DNA from: JACVRW01 sp963746825
GTDB taxonomy: Bacteria; Actinomycetota; Thermoleophilia; Solirubrobacterales; Thermoleophilaceae
Direction: 5' to 3'
DNA: 64,000 nucleotides
NCBI GenBank assembly: GCA_963746825.1
Contig: CAVVCU010000005.1
Location: 682,001-746,000 of the forward strand
Part shown: positions 43,946-53,050 of the stretch, piece after piece
Layout: every line of letters begins with the position of its first letter
How positions within the stretch are numbered: position 1 is the first letter of the stretch
Program-made: the position numbers and the translations under genes
The notes under the pieces: generated by a model
Databases searched by the model: none
Told to the model about the DNA's origin: nothing
What the model saw: only the letters and a program-made list of their open reading frames with translations

Positions 43946-44985
43946 TCGCCGGAGGCGCCCAGCACCCTCCTGGCTCTCACCGCCGTGTCGGGCTGGTCGG
44001 CGAACACGCCGTCCACTCCGAGCCCGAAGAACTGCTCGTACTCCGCCGCAATGTCGCCGTAGGCCGCCGGGTCGGAGCCGTCGCGAAGCTCCAGCGCCAA
44101 GAAGGCGTTCTCGCGCCGGAAGGTGTAGGGATGAACCACGAGGCCGGCCCGGTGCGCCCGGCGGACGAAGCCCGTGGGAGGCAGCGAGCGACCCTCCGCG
44201 TCGAGCGGGACGATGTAGTCCTTGGAGGGCCCGACGCCGTCGGCGTAGCGGGCAATCGCCCTCAGCGCGGCGGGCCCGGTGGGCGGAGCCGGCAGGCCCA
44301 GCAGCTGGACGAGGCGCACGCCGACCCGCCGGTTCAGCCGTTTGAGGCTGTCGGCCTCAAAGGACTGCACGTAGACCCGGTCCGAGCGGCGGTGGAGGCG
44401 GTTGCGCTCGAGGATCCTCACGAGCCTGCTCTCCAGCGGCAGCCCGATGGACCGGAAGTAGCTCGGATGCTTGGTCTCGGGATACACGCGGATCGGCCGG
44501 CCGAGCCTCTTCGAGAGGCGGCGGGTGAGGTCGATGACCTCCTGGAAGGTGGGTATGCGGTAGCGCCCGTCGTAGGCGGCGTTGCGCGGGCGCAGGTCCG
44601 GGATGCGCTCCCGTGCGCGCAGCGTGCGCAGCTCGGCCAGCGTGAAGTCCTCGGTGAACCAGCCCGTCAGCGGCACGCCGTCGATCGTCTTGGTGGTTCG
44701 GCGATCGGCGAACTCCGGGTGGACGGCCACGTCGGTGGTGCTGGAGATCTCGTTCTCGTGGCGGGCCACCAGGACGCCGTCGCGCGTGGCCACGAGATCC
44801 GGCTCGACGTAGTCCGCGCCCTGGCGGGCTCCCAGCGCATAGGCGGCCAGGGTGTGCTCGGGGCGGTAGCCCGACGCGCCACGGTGGGCGATCACGATCG
44901 GCTCCTTGGGGGCGGCCTCCGCGATGGGCGCGGCCAGCAGGGCAATCAGGACCAGGCCTGCGCCGAGCGCGTGCCTCGAGTTCAC
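43939..44985 (-). CDS. Secreted glycerophosphodiester phosphodiesterase
   Basis: Hydrolyses glycerophosphodiesters to glycerol-3-phosphate and an alcohol. The 348-aa protein has a signal peptide (HALGAGLVLIALLAAPIAEA, cleavage about residue 25). The TIM-barrel signature follows with catalytic His34-Arg35 in AHRGASGYRPEHT, Glu61/Asp63 in YVEPDL and His76 in VARHENE. YPETKHPSYF is typical of the periplasmic GlpQ-like group. GTG 44985 overlaps the cysE stop, so it is coupled to the cysteine genes, although no pathway link is evident. Confidence 0.9.
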   Translation of the reverse strand: MNSRHALGAGLVLIALLAAPIAEAAPKEPIVIAHRGASGYRPEHTLAAYALGARQGADYVEPDLVATRDGVLVARHENEISSTTDVAVHPEFADRRTTKTIDGVPLTGWFTEDFTLAELRTLRARERIPDLRPRNAAYDGRYRIPTFQEVIDLTRRLSKRLGRPIRVYPETKHPSYFRSIGLPLESRLVRILERNRLHRRSDRVYVQSFEADSLKRLNRRVGVRLVQLLGLPAPPTGPAALRAIARYADGVGPSKDYIVPLDAEGRSLPPTGFVRRAHRAGLVVHPYTFRRENAFLALELRDGSDPAAYGDIAAEYEQFFGLGVDGVFADQPDTAVRARRVLGASGDQ

Positions 44986-45719
44986 CCGCCGGCGGAGTCC
45001 GGCCCGCCGCGGCGCCGCAGCGGGGTCACCTCGGCGCCGCCGGGCTTGCGTCCCGTGTTCTCCGCCACCATCTCCTCGAGCTCGGTGAGGCGGCTGGCCA
45101 GGCCGCGGATGGCGTCCGCCACCGGGTCGGGCAGATGAACCCAGTCGGCGTCCGGCCCCTCGGGCCGGCGACCGTCGACGCGCACGGGATGTCCCGGGTT
45201 GCCCACCACGGTGGCGTTCTCGGGCACGTCGTGGATCACCACCGAGTTGGCCCCGATCTTGGAGCGGGCGCCCACGTCGATCGGCCCCAGCAGCTTGGCG
45301 CCCGACCCGATCATCACCTCCGGGCCCACCGTGGGGTGGCGCTTGCCGCGCGCGAAGCCGGTGCCCCCCAGGGTCACCCCCTGGTACATGGTCACGTCGT
45401 CGCCCACGTCGGCGGTCTCACCGATCACCACGCCGGCACCGTGATCGATGAACAGGCCGCGGCCGATGTTCGCTGCGGGATGGATCTCCACCCCGGTGAC
45501 CACCTTCACCACGTTGGCCAGGACCCTCGGGGCGAGCGGCACACCGGCCTCGTCGAGCGCGTGCGAGATGCGGTGGGCCAACACGGCCTGCACACCGCCG
45601 TAGGTGAGCAGGATCTCCGCCCGCCCGACGTTGCGGGCGGCCGGGTCGCGCTCCTGGGCGGCGGTCAGGTCCTCGCGCAGCTCGCGGGCCACTCGGGTGA
45701 AGGTGCCGAGGCCGAGCAT
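44982..45719 (-). CDS. cysE: Serine O-acetyltransferase
   Basis: Acetylates serine for cysteine synthesis. The 245-aa protein has a short helical N-terminus, then left-handed beta-helix hexapeptide repeats. Catalytic elements include the His in FIDHGAGVVIGETA and a GKRHPTVG loop. The C-terminus is longer than in typical 220-aa CysE, and basic. ATG 45719 overlaps the cysK stop by one base (TGATG); the longer upstream frame is inside cysK. The C-terminal tail that inserts into CysK in cysteine-synthase complexes normally ends in Ile; here the protein ends PDSAGG, so complex formation may differ. Confidence 0.92.
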   Translation of the reverse strand: MLGLGTFTRVARELREDLTAAQERDPAARNVGRAEILLTYGGVQAVLAHRISHALDEAGVPLAPRVLANVVKVVTGVEIHPAANIGRGLFIDHGAGVVIGETADVGDDVTMYQGVTLGGTGFARGKRHPTVGPEVMIGSGAKLLGPIDVGARSKIGANSVVIHDVPENATVVGNPGHPVRVDGRRPEGPDADWVHLPDPVADAIRGLASRLTELEEMVAENTGRKPGGAEVTPLRRRGGPDSAGG

Positions 45720-46666
45720 CAGGGTGCGAAGAATGGCGTACTGACGTAGCGCTCGCCGGAGTCGGGCATTATCACCACGATCCGCTTGCCGCTCATCTCC
45801 GGGCGGCTCCCGACCTCGATGGCGCCCCACAGGGCCGCGCCGCACGAGATCCCGGCCAGCACGCCCTCCACTGCGGCGCAGCGGCGAGCCGCGCCGATCG
45901 CGTCCTCGTCGTCCACCGGCACAACCTCGTCGATCACGTCGCGGTTGAGCACGTCGGGCACGAAGCCCGCGCCGATCCCCTGGATCTTGTGCGGCCCGGG
46001 CCGGCCGCCCGAGATCACGGGCGACGCCTTGGGCTCGACCGCCACCACGGTCAGGTCGGGATTGAGCTCCTTGAGCCGCTCGCCGCAGCCCGTGATGGTC
46101 CCGCCCGTGCCCACTCCGGCCACCAGCACGTCGATGCGGCCGTCCATGTCGCGCCAGATCTCCTCGGCCGTCGTACGCCGGTGGATCTCCGGATTGGCCG
46201 GGTTGGAGAACTGGGCCGGCACCCAGCAGTCGCCGCGCTCACGGCAGATGCGCCGGGCCTCCTCGACCGCCTCGTTCATCCCGCCCATCGATTCCACCAA
46301 CACCACCTCGGCGCCGTAGAGACGCAGCAGGTTCTCGCGCTCGCGGCTCATGCCCTGGGGCATGGTGAGCACAAGGTCGTAGCCCTTGGCCGCGCACACG
46401 AAGGCGAGGGCGATGCCGGTGTTGCCCGACGTTGACTCGACGATCGTGTTGCGTCCCGGCTCGATACGCCCCTCGGCCTCCGCGGCATCGATCATCGCAA
46501 CCCCGATGCGGTCCTTGACCGACCCGGCCGGGTTGTAGGCCTCGAGCTTCGCGATCAATTCGGCACCACAATCGGGCGCCACGCGCGTCAGGCGCACCAT
46601 TGGCGTGTTGCCGACGAGGTCGGCCAGGTTGTGTGAAATCGCGCCGGCGATCGGCGGGACGCTCAT
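45719..46666 (-). CDS. cysK: Cysteine synthase A (O-acetylserine sulfhydrylase)
   Basis: PLP enzyme making cysteine from O-acetylserine and sulfide. The 315-aa protein has the lysine motif YNPAGSVKDR (about K51), the substrate loop ESTSGNTGIALA, the VGTGGTITG phosphate-binding loop and PHKIQGIGAGFVP, a segment specific to CysK rather than CBS. ATG 46666. It is encoded first, ahead of cysE, so a single transcript supplies both steps. It complements the CBS/MetB genes at 1-3.6 kb that make cysteine from homocysteine. Confidence 0.94.
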   Translation of the reverse strand: MSVPPIAGAISHNLADLVGNTPMVRLTRVAPDCGAELIAKLEAYNPAGSVKDRIGVAMIDAAEAEGRIEPGRNTIVESTSGNTGIALAFVCAAKGYDLVLTMPQGMSRERENLLRLYGAEVVLVESMGGMNEAVEEARRICRERGDCWVPAQFSNPANPEIHRRTTAEEIWRDMDGRIDVLVAGVGTGGTITGCGERLKELNPDLTVVAVEPKASPVISGGRPGPHKIQGIGAGFVPDVLNRDVIDEVVPVDDEDAIGAARRCAAVEGVLAGISCGAALWGAIEVGSRPEMSGKRIVVIMPDSGERYVSTPFFAP

Positions 46667-46692
46667 TCCCGCCGACTGTAGCCGTCGAGCGC

Positions 46693-46857
46693 TCAGCCCG
46701 TGCCGTGTGGGCCCGGTGCGTCGGAGTGCTGGTCGGTGTCGAACGTCGTGCTGTCGGTGCCGTCCTGCTCCGGATGCTGCTTCTTGGGCTGCGGATCCGC
46801 GGCGGCCTCGGCGTCGTTCTCGTCCTTGTCCACGTCTACCTCTTCGTCATGGTCCAT
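46693..46857 (-). CDS. Small acidic protein (54 aa), too short for routine calling
   Basis: The 54-aa frame starts MDHDEEVDVDKDENDAEAAA, goes on through Lys/Gln/His/Pro-rich and Ser/Thr/Asp-rich stretches, and ends GPHGTG before TGA 46693-46695. It is highly acidic and probably unstructured. ATG 46857 is preceded by a perfect AGGAGG six bases upstream, the strongest ribosome site seen in this region, which favours a real gene. It overlaps the end of the upstream 80-aa gene by 22 bases, suggesting coupled expression. It might be a charge-rich stress or metal-related small protein; no family is recognised. Confidence 0.55.
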   Translation of the reverse strand: MDHDEEVDVDKDENDAEAAADPQPKKQHPEQDGTDSTTFDTDQHSDAPGPHGTG

Positions 46858-47078
46858 GCCTTCCTCCTACCCGGTCTCAGGCCCGACAGTCGAGCTTTGG
46901 CGCGCGAGCGCCCCTCATCGACCTGCAGGGCGTCGCCGATGAGCCAGAACATAGGCGGCCACAGGCCCACGAAGAGGGCACGGCGCTCGGCGTTGCCGCG
47001 TTCCTCTTGGTCTACTGTCTTGGCGCGGATCCACAGCGAGATGCACAGGTAGATGGTCGCCAGCGACGTGGTGTGCAT
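46836..47078 (-). CDS. Small membrane-associated protein (80 aa)
   Basis: From ATG 47078 the protein starts MHTTSLATIYLCISLWIRAK and carries a second hydrophobic stretch (ALFVGLWPPMFWLIGDAL), then a basic tail. Two short helices with an acidic linker fit a small membrane protein. An alternative ATG at 47123 adds 15 residues without a ribosome site. The downstream acidic 54-aa gene overlaps it by 22 bases. The family is not recognised. Confidence 0.5.
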   Translation of the reverse strand: MHTTSLATIYLCISLWIRAKTVDQEERGNAERRALFVGLWPPMFWLIGDALQVDEGRSRAKARLSGLRPGRRKAWTMTKR

Positions 47079-47191
47079 GTGCCAGCCGCGCAGGCCGCAG
47101 GCGCTAAGGGCTTTTGTGAGCATGGCGGCCGGGTACCCAGCCAGGGCCGAGGCGACTCACCCCTCCCCTCTAGCCGACCGTATCTCCTGCG

Positions 47192-48571
47192 ATGGCCTAC
47201 AACCAGCCCCTCTTTCGCCGCCTGACCACGGCCACCCGCTGGCCGGTGGGCGTCGTCCTGACCTCGTGGCGCTACATGTGGCGCACGACGCCGCTCTACC
47301 GCCACGAGGAGAGGGGGTCGTGGGAGGAGGACGCTCCGCCGTCGCTTCCCGACGCGGTTAGCCACGAGGGCATCCAGCGCGTTGGCGACGGGGCTGGACC
47401 GTTGTTTCACCGCCGCTATACGGCGCTCATCGCCGGGTCGGAGCTGTCGCCCGAGGAGCTGGTGACGCGGCTCACCGACGATCTCGACCGCGCCGCGCCG
47501 ACCGAGTTCGCCACCTTCAAGAAGCTCGAGGGCGAGAAGGGCCACCTGCGCGTGGGCGACGAGTATGTGGTGCGCATGCCCGGCCCCTGGGACGGTCCGG
47601 TGCGCGTGTTCGAGCGCACCCCCACCGCCTTTCGCCTGGCCACGCTCGAGGGCCACCTCGAGGCGGGACAGATCCGCTTCAGCGCCCGGAGGCGGGAGGA
47701 GCACGTCGAGTTCACGATCGAGTCGTGGGCACGCGGCGGCGACGCCTTCTCGAACCTCCTCTACGACCGGCTGCGGATGTCCAAGGAGATCCAGTTCCAC
47801 ATGTGGACCTCCTTTCTCGAGGGCGTGATCGAGCTTTCGGGCGGAAAACGCGCCGAGGGCCTGCGCATCCACACGCGGCGGGTGGAGGACGTGCCCGCCG
47901 AGCGGCGGCTGGGCGACCCGCACGCGGTGAAGGCCCTTCGCGCGCTGCGCGACAAGGAGCTCAACTTCGATCTGTCCCAGCAGGCCTCGTTCACCAAGGA
48001 GGCCGGATGGCACATCGACAACTACTGCCAGCCGCTGCCCTCCGAGGCGCCCGGGCCGCCGGAGCCCGGCGGGATCTGGGAGCGAGCCCAGCAACTGATG
48101 CTCGACTACGAGTTTGCCGACCCGAAGATCGTGACCGCCCTCTACGCCGAGGAATCGGAGCTGGAAGGGCGCGACATGCTCCTGGAGGCCCGCTTCTGGA
48201 ACCTGATCCGATTTCGCTTCGGCGTCCGGGTCGGCAACGTGGTGGACCAGACGCGCAACCAGGACGGCCGTGAGGTGCGCGTGTGGGGCTGGAGCTACCA
48301 GACCCTCCAGGACCACCTGGAAACGGGCCAGATGGACTACCAGGTGTGGAAGTGGGCCGACACCGGCGAGGTGGAGTTCCGCATCCACGTCGTCTCGCGC
48401 CCGGCCCGCGTGCCCAACCCGGTCATCCGCCTGGGCTTTCGCGTGTTCGGGCGCCGGGAGCAGGTCCGCTTCGCCCGCCGGGCCTGCGAGCGCATGGCCT
48501 GCCTGCTGGCCCGCAACGAGGCCGAGAGCGAGGCCGAGCCCGTGCCGGTGCGCGAGAAGGCCACCGTCTGA
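47192..48571 (+). CDS. Tandem DUF1990-like repeat protein
   Basis: The 459-aa protein appears to hold two copies of the DUF1990 fold. The first is roughly residues 70-220 (FHRRYTALIAG, DEYVVRMPGPWDGPVRV, FTIESWARGGDAFSNLLYD). The second is roughly 285-440 (LMLDYEFADPKIVTALY, WSYQTLQDHLETGQMDYQVW, FRIHVVSRPARVP). DUF1990 proteins are usually single-domain, about 180 aa, of unknown function. There is no signal peptide; a basic, weakly hydrophobic N-terminus might associate with the membrane. ATG 47192. It is followed after 20 bases by the MOSC gene on the same strand. Confidence 0.75.
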   Translation: MAYNQPLFRRLTTATRWPVGVVLTSWRYMWRTTPLYRHEERGSWEEDAPPSLPDAVSHEGIQRVGDGAGPLFHRRYTALIAGSELSPEELVTRLTDDLDRAAPTEFATFKKLEGEKGHLRVGDEYVVRMPGPWDGPVRVFERTPTAFRLATLEGHLEAGQIRFSARRREEHVEFTIESWARGGDAFSNLLYDRLRMSKEIQFHMWTSFLEGVIELSGGKRAEGLRIHTRRVEDVPAERRLGDPHAVKALRALRDKELNFDLSQQASFTKEAGWHIDNYCQPLPSEAPGPPEPGGIWERAQQLMLDYEFADPKIVTALYAEESELEGRDMLLEARFWNLIRFRFGVRVGNVVDQTRNQDGREVRVWGWSYQTLQDHLETGQMDYQVWKWADTGEVEFRIHVVSRPARVPNPVIRLGFRVFGRREQVRFARRACERMACLLARNEAESEAEPVPVREKATV

Positions 48572-48591
48572 GCGTTTAGCCTGGCGGGCCG

Positions 48592-49359
48592 ATGCCCATT
48601 ACGGTTTCGGCACTGGCCATCGCGCCGGTCAAGGGCCTGCGCCTCGCTCCCGTGGACGAGCTCGACATTCGCGAGACCGGCGCGGTGGGCGATCGGGCCT
48701 TCGTCGTCGTCGACGAGCAGAACGAGCTGCTGCTCACCGCCCGAACTCCGCAGCTGCTGCAGGTGAGCCAGCGCTGGGATTCTGGGTCCGGCGAGCTGAC
48801 GCTGGGCTTTCCCGGCGGCGAGGAGGTCAACGCGGCGCCGATCCCGGGCGAAGCGGTGACCACCGCTCAGTACGACGGCCGGCGCGTGAGCGGCCGGTTG
48901 GCCCGCGGGCCCCATTCCGGCGCGCTGTCCGAGCATCTGGGCCGCGACGTGCGGCTCGTCGCGCTGGACCCGGCCGAGGTGGGCGCCGACGACTCCCCGG
49001 TCAGCCTCATGTCCACGGCCTCGGTGTCGGCGCTGGGCGAGGCCCTCGGCGTCGCGACGCCCGATCCCCGGCGCTTTCGCATGACGATCACCGTGGATGG
49101 CGCCGCGGCCTGGGAGGAGAACGGGTGGACCGGGCGCGAGATCGAGGTCGGCGACGTCCGCCTGCGCGTGGTCGAGCCCGTGCCGCGCTGCGTGGTCACC
49201 ACTCGCGACCCCGACCGAGGGCGCCGCGACCTGCCGATCCTGAAGACGCTGGCCGAGCTGCACGGCAAGCGCAACGTGAACTTCGGCGTGTGGTGCGAGG
49301 TGAGCGCCCCCGGGCGCGTGCGTCGCGGCGACCAAGTCGTTGGCGGCGGCACGGCATAG
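48592..49359 (+). CDS. MOSC domain-containing protein
   Basis: The 255-aa protein has an N-terminal MOSC beta-barrel region (LAIAPVKGLRLAPVDELDI) and a C-terminal MOSC core. The invariant Cys is in EPVPRCVVTTRDPDRG. MOSC proteins carry sulfur or bind molybdenum cofactor, as in YiiM/mARC relatives that reduce N-hydroxylated compounds. With no fused ferredoxin or reductase it may need a separate electron donor. ATG 48592; probably in one operon with the upstream DUF1990 gene. Confidence 0.85.
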   Translation: MPITVSALAIAPVKGLRLAPVDELDIRETGAVGDRAFVVVDEQNELLLTARTPQLLQVSQRWDSGSGELTLGFPGGEEVNAAPIPGEAVTTAQYDGRRVSGRLARGPHSGALSEHLGRDVRLVALDPAEVGADDSPVSLMSTASVSALGEALGVATPDPRRFRMTITVDGAAAWEENGWTGREIEVGDVRLRVVEPVPRCVVTTRDPDRGRRDLPILKTLAELHGKRNVNFGVWCEVSAPGRVRRGDQVVGGGTA

Positions 49360-49448
49360 CACCAGCGAAATACGGCAATTCTGCGGATGCAAGGGGTCGG
49401 CCCCGGTCGTACCGTCTTCTGACACACCCGATCTGAGGAGATACACCG

Positions 49449-49742
49449 ATGGACCTGTACGTGATTCGCCGCCGTGATGCCTGGGCTTCGCCACAGGAGC
49501 TGGAGATCACGGCCGAGCGGTCGACGGCCGAAGGCGACAAGGACGACTCGGGCGTGCGCTGGATCCGCAGCTACGTGGTCAACGAGGAGAGCGGACGGCT
49601 GGGCACGGTATGCCTCTACGAGGCGGAGAGCCCCGAGGCGATCAGGGCTCACGCCGACGCATCCGGCATGCCGGCCGACGAGATCGTGCCCGTCGGGGAC
49701 ACGGTGATCGTGCGGCCCGACCCCGAGCGCGTCACGGCTTAG
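49449..49742 (+). CDS. DUF4242-type small protein
   Basis: The 97-aa protein fits the DUF4242 pattern: starting MDLYVIRRR, a VRWIRSYVVNEESGRLGTVC strand-turn, and a SPEAIRAHADASGMPADEIV helix. Some homologs bind nickel; the His residues needed for that are few here, so metal binding is doubtful. ATG 49449 follows GAGGAG with good spacing. The 89 bases upstream hold a small GGGG/CCCC hairpin (around 49396-49407) that probably ends the MOSC transcript, so this gene likely has its own promoter. Confidence 0.7.
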   Translation: MDLYVIRRRDAWASPQELEITAERSTAEGDKDDSGVRWIRSYVVNEESGRLGTVCLYEAESPEAIRAHADASGMPADEIVPVGDTVIVRPDPERVTA

Positions 49743-49761
49743 GCGGTCCTAAGCTTGGCCC

Positions 49762-52617
49762 ATGGCCACCCGCAGCGTCCTCGTTGGGCGTAGGGACGAG
49801 CGAAGCCGCCTCGAGGAGGCGCTGGAGCAGGCACGTCTCGGAGGCGGCTCGCTCGTGCTGGTGGCGGGCGCGGCGGGAGTGGGAAAGACCCGTCTGGTCG
49901 ATCAGGCCTCGGCAGACTCGGGGACATCCGTGCTGTGGGGGCGGGCACGTCAGGGGGCGGCGACGCCGTACGGCCCGATGGTGTCCGCTCTGCGCTCGCT
50001 GCTGCGCATCGACCCCCACGCCCTCGACGAATCCGGCCCGCTGCGAGACCAGCTGGCGCTGATCCTGCCCGAGCTCGGAGAGCCGGCTCAGGAGAGCGAT
50101 CGCCCGACCTTGTTCGAGGCCGTGCGCGCCGCGCTGAGCCACGTTGCCCGTTCGGAGCCCGCCGTCGTGGTGCTCGACGATCTCCAGTGGTCCGACGAGG
50201 CCACCCTCGAGCTGCTGCCGGCCCTGGCCGAGTCCGTGACCGAGCTGCAGTTGCTGATCGTCGCCACCTACCGCTCCGACGGCCTGCCGCGCGATCACCC
50301 TCTGCGCCGGGTCAGGCACGAGCTGCGGCGATCCGGGCGCCTCACGGAGATCATGATCCCGCCACTGACCCCGTCGGAGACCGCCGAGCTGCTCACGCAT
50401 CTCCTGGACCAGCCCCCGGCCCCGGCGCTCGTTCGCGCGATCCACGACCGGACCCAGGGCGTCCCTTTCTTTGTCGAGGAGCTCGCGCAGGCGCTGCTGC
50501 TCACCAACGCCCTTGTGGCCGGCCGGCGCGGGCTGGAGCTGGCCGACACCGGACAGGTGCCGGTGCCCGACACCGTCCGCGATGCCGTGCTCATTGGGGT
50601 TTCGGACCTCTCGTCCGAGGGGCGGGCGGCGGCCGAGGTGGCCGCGGTGGCCGGGGAGGAGTTCGACCTCGCGGTGGTGGCGGCCACGGGCGGCTCCGCC
50701 GGGCTGGCCGAGCTTCTCGACCGCGAGCTCGTGACCGAGGTCGCCTCGGGCCGTGGAGCCTTTCGGCACGCGCTGACGCGCGAGGCTCTGTACGCGGACG
50801 TGTCCTGGATGGAGCGCCGCCGCCTCCACGTGGCCCTCGCGGAGGCGGTGGAGGAGAGCGGAGGCCCGAGCATCGAGGTGGCGAGTCACTGGCTCGCCGC
50901 CCGCGAGGAGAGGCGCGCCCGCGCGTGGCTGTTGCATTCGGCCGAAGACTCCCGGCGGGTGCACGCGCATCGCGACGTGGCCCGCGCGCTTCGTCAGGCG
51001 CTCGAGCTGTGGCCCGAGGCCGAAGCGCCGGACCTCCGCATCGAGTCGCTCGAGTTCTACGCCCAGAGCGCCGAGCTGTCGGGCGAGCTCACCGAGGCGG
51101 CGCGGGCGTGGCGCGAGATCTGCGCGGTCCGGGCCGAGCACCGAAACCGCATGGCGTGCGCGCATGCCCAGCGGCGCCTGGCCGCGGTGCACGATCTGAG
51201 GGCTGACCGCGGCGCTGCCTTCGCCGCGCGCAACGCGGCCGCTGAGGCCTTCGCCGCGGAGGACTGCCTCGCCGAGGCGGCGGTCGAACGGCTGGCGCTG
51301 GCCAACTACCTGCGTGCCGGAGCCAACTACTCCGCGAGCGTCGACCAAGCCGTCAGCGCCGCCGCTGACGCCGAGCGGGCGGGCCGCCTGGACCTGCGCC
51401 TGCGTGCGCTCGGGCTCCAGGGTCTGGCGCAGGCCAAGGGCGGCGAGTACGAGCAAGGCCTCGCCATCGTGCGCGAGGGGCTCGCCCAGGCGCTCGAGCA
51501 CGACCTCATCGAGGTGTCAGCCGACCTCCATCAGCGCCTGAGCATGGTGCTCTACGAGGCCGGCGACTACTCCGCGGCCAGCGAGATGCTCGATCGCGCC
51601 CTCGAGCTCTGCCCGACGGACGCGGAAGGGACCCAGGTGGCCTGTATGACCTGCCTGGTCTACGTGCTGCGCGAGCGCGGGCAGTGGACCGAGGCCCTGC
51701 AGCTCGGACGGGACCTGATCGATTCGGGCACTGCGGTCTGGGTGGCGGAGGGTCTCGTGGGGTCGATCCACGGCCTGCAGGGGAGGTTGACCTCGGCACG
51801 CCGGTTGCTCACCTCGTCGCTGGCCACGGCCTCGAGGCTCGGGCACTTCAATACGACCGTCGACGCAACGGCCGCGCTGGCCCGCGTCGCCGCCGCAGAG
51901 GCCGAGCACGACGCCGCCGCGGAGGCCTGCCGGTTGCTTCTGGCCCGCTGGAAGACCAGCGAGGACCACCACTACGCGATCAAGGGGTTGCGCTTCGGCG
52001 CGATGTTCAGCGCCCGCCGCGGCGCCCTGCAGGAGGCCCACCACCACGCGGAGGCGCTCACGCAGATCGCCTCCGAGACCGGCCACCCCGACGCGATCGC
52101 CGCCCTCGCCCACGCCATAGGCGAGCTGGCGCTGGCGAACGGAGACCCCGACTCGGCGGCCGGGCAGCTGGGCCGCGCGGTGGCTGTCCATCGCGATCTC
52201 GACCTCCCGTTCGCCCGGGCCGAGATCGAGCTCCGGGCCGGGGTGGCGCTGGCCGCGGCGGGCGAGCGCGAGCCGGCTCTCGACATGCTGGGGAACGCCT
52301 ACCGCACCGCCCGGAAGCTCGGGGCGCGGCCACTTGCCGCCGAGGCCACCCACGAGATGGCGGCCCTGGGCGAATCGGTGGCTGAGCGGCTCGGTCCTCG
52401 AGCAGCGGCTCACGCCGACGGCCCCGGCCTCACACGGCGCGAGCTCGAGGTCGTCAGGCTCGTGGCGGTGGGCCGCACCAACCGCGAGATAGCCACGGAG
52501 CTCTTCCTGAGCCCCCGCACCGTGGACATGCACGTGCGCAATCTCCTGCGCAAGCTCGACTCCCGCTCACGAGTGGAGGCCGCACACCGCGCCGGCGAGC
52601 TCAACCTGCTCGCCTGA
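49762..52617 (+). CDS. Large ATP-binding LuxR-family regulator (LAL/MalT-like)
   Basis: The 951-aa regulator has three parts. The STAND-type NTPase region has Walker A GAAGVGKT (36-43) and a Walker B-like VVVLDDLQWSDEAT. A long helical TPR-like middle follows. The C-terminal LuxR helix-turn-helix (LTRRELEVVRLVAVGRTNRE to HVRNLLRKLDSRSRVEAAHR) completes it. Such proteins sense small molecules or protein partners and activate transcription. It stands alone on +, 19 bases after the DUF4242 gene, so they may share a message. No target is indicated by its neighbours. Confidence 0.92.
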   Translation: MATRSVLVGRRDERSRLEEALEQARLGGGSLVLVAGAAGVGKTRLVDQASADSGTSVLWGRARQGAATPYGPMVSALRSLLRIDPHALDESGPLRDQLALILPELGEPAQESDRPTLFEAVRAALSHVARSEPAVVVLDDLQWSDEATLELLPALAESVTELQLLIVATYRSDGLPRDHPLRRVRHELRRSGRLTEIMIPPLTPSETAELLTHLLDQPPAPALVRAIHDRTQGVPFFVEELAQALLLTNALVAGRRGLELADTGQVPVPDTVRDAVLIGVSDLSSEGRAAAEVAAVAGEEFDLAVVAATGGSAGLAELLDRELVTEVASGRGAFRHALTREALYADVSWMERRRLHVALAEAVEESGGPSIEVASHWLAAREERRARAWLLHSAEDSRRVHAHRDVARALRQALELWPEAEAPDLRIESLEFYAQSAELSGELTEAARAWREICAVRAEHRNRMACAHAQRRLAAVHDLRADRGAAFAARNAAAEAFAAEDCLAEAAVERLALANYLRAGANYSASVDQAVSAAADAERAGRLDLRLRALGLQGLAQAKGGEYEQGLAIVREGLAQALEHDLIEVSADLHQRLSMVLYEAGDYSAASEMLDRALELCPTDAEGTQVACMTCLVYVLRERGQWTEALQLGRDLIDSGTAVWVAEGLVGSIHGLQGRLTSARRLLTSSLATASRLGHFNTTVDATAALARVAAAEAEHDAAAEACRLLLARWKTSEDHHYAIKGLRFGAMFSARRGALQEAHHHAEALTQIASETGHPDAIAALAHAIGELALANGDPDSAAGQLGRAVAVHRDLDLPFARAEIELRAGVALAAAGEREPALDMLGNAYRTARKLGARPLAAEATHEMAALGESVAERLGPRAAAHADGPGLTRRELEVVRLVAVGRTNREIATELFLSPRTVDMHVRNLLRKLDSRSRVEAAHRAGELNLLA

Positions 52618-52627
52618 GCGGCGCCGG

Positions 52628-53029
52628 TCAGATGTAGTACATCTGAGCGCCCGCCGCCTGCGCCTCGTTCTCGGCCACCTGCGCGATCGTCGTCGCGCTC
52701 AGCACGGCCTTCACCGCGTCCACGGCCTCGCTCCACACCGCGCCGCTGGCCGCGGCGTCGACGCCCAGCTCGCCTTCGAGCAGCTCCACCACCTCGAGCA
52801 CGGTGATCCGCTCGGGCGGGCGGGCGAAGCTGTAGCCGCCCTTCACGCCCCGCTGGGATTGCAGGATGCCGGCGCGGCGCAGCGTCGCGAACAGGCCCTC
52901 CAGGAACTGGACGGGGATGTCGCGGGCCCGGGCTATCTCCCCGATCGGCACGGGAGTGGGCTGGCCGCGGCGGGCGAGCTCGGCCAGGGCCCGGACCGCG
53001 TAGGGCGATTTGGTGGTGATCACCAGCAC
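52628..53029 (-). CDS. Rrf2-family transcriptional regulator without an Fe-S Cys triad
   Basis: The 133-aa winged-helix protein matches Rrf2/IscR: ITTKSPYAVRALAELARRG, the recognition helix region IPVQFLEGLFATLRRAGIL and a SQRGVKGGYSFARPPE wing. The central Cys cluster that binds Fe-S in IscR or NsrR is absent, as in CymR-like regulators. GTG 53029 or 53023 may be the start. It lies 21 bases from the divergent VanZ gene, whose promoter it could control. Cysteine regulation by a CymR-type mechanism would be a guess. Confidence 0.85.
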   Translation of the reverse strand: MLVITTKSPYAVRALAELARRGQPTPVPIGEIARARDIPVQFLEGLFATLRRAGILQSQRGVKGGYSFARPPERITVLEVVELLEGELGVDAAASGAVWSEAVDAVKAVLSATTIAQVAENEAQAAGAQMYYI

Positions 53030-53050
53030 GGGAGCAGCTGAGATTACGGT

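Noticed and set aside
49932..51206. A 423-aa plus-strand frame inside the LuxR gene
   Set aside because: Another frame of the same gene, Arg/Gly/Ala-rich, no domain. The in-frame LuxR protein explains the region.
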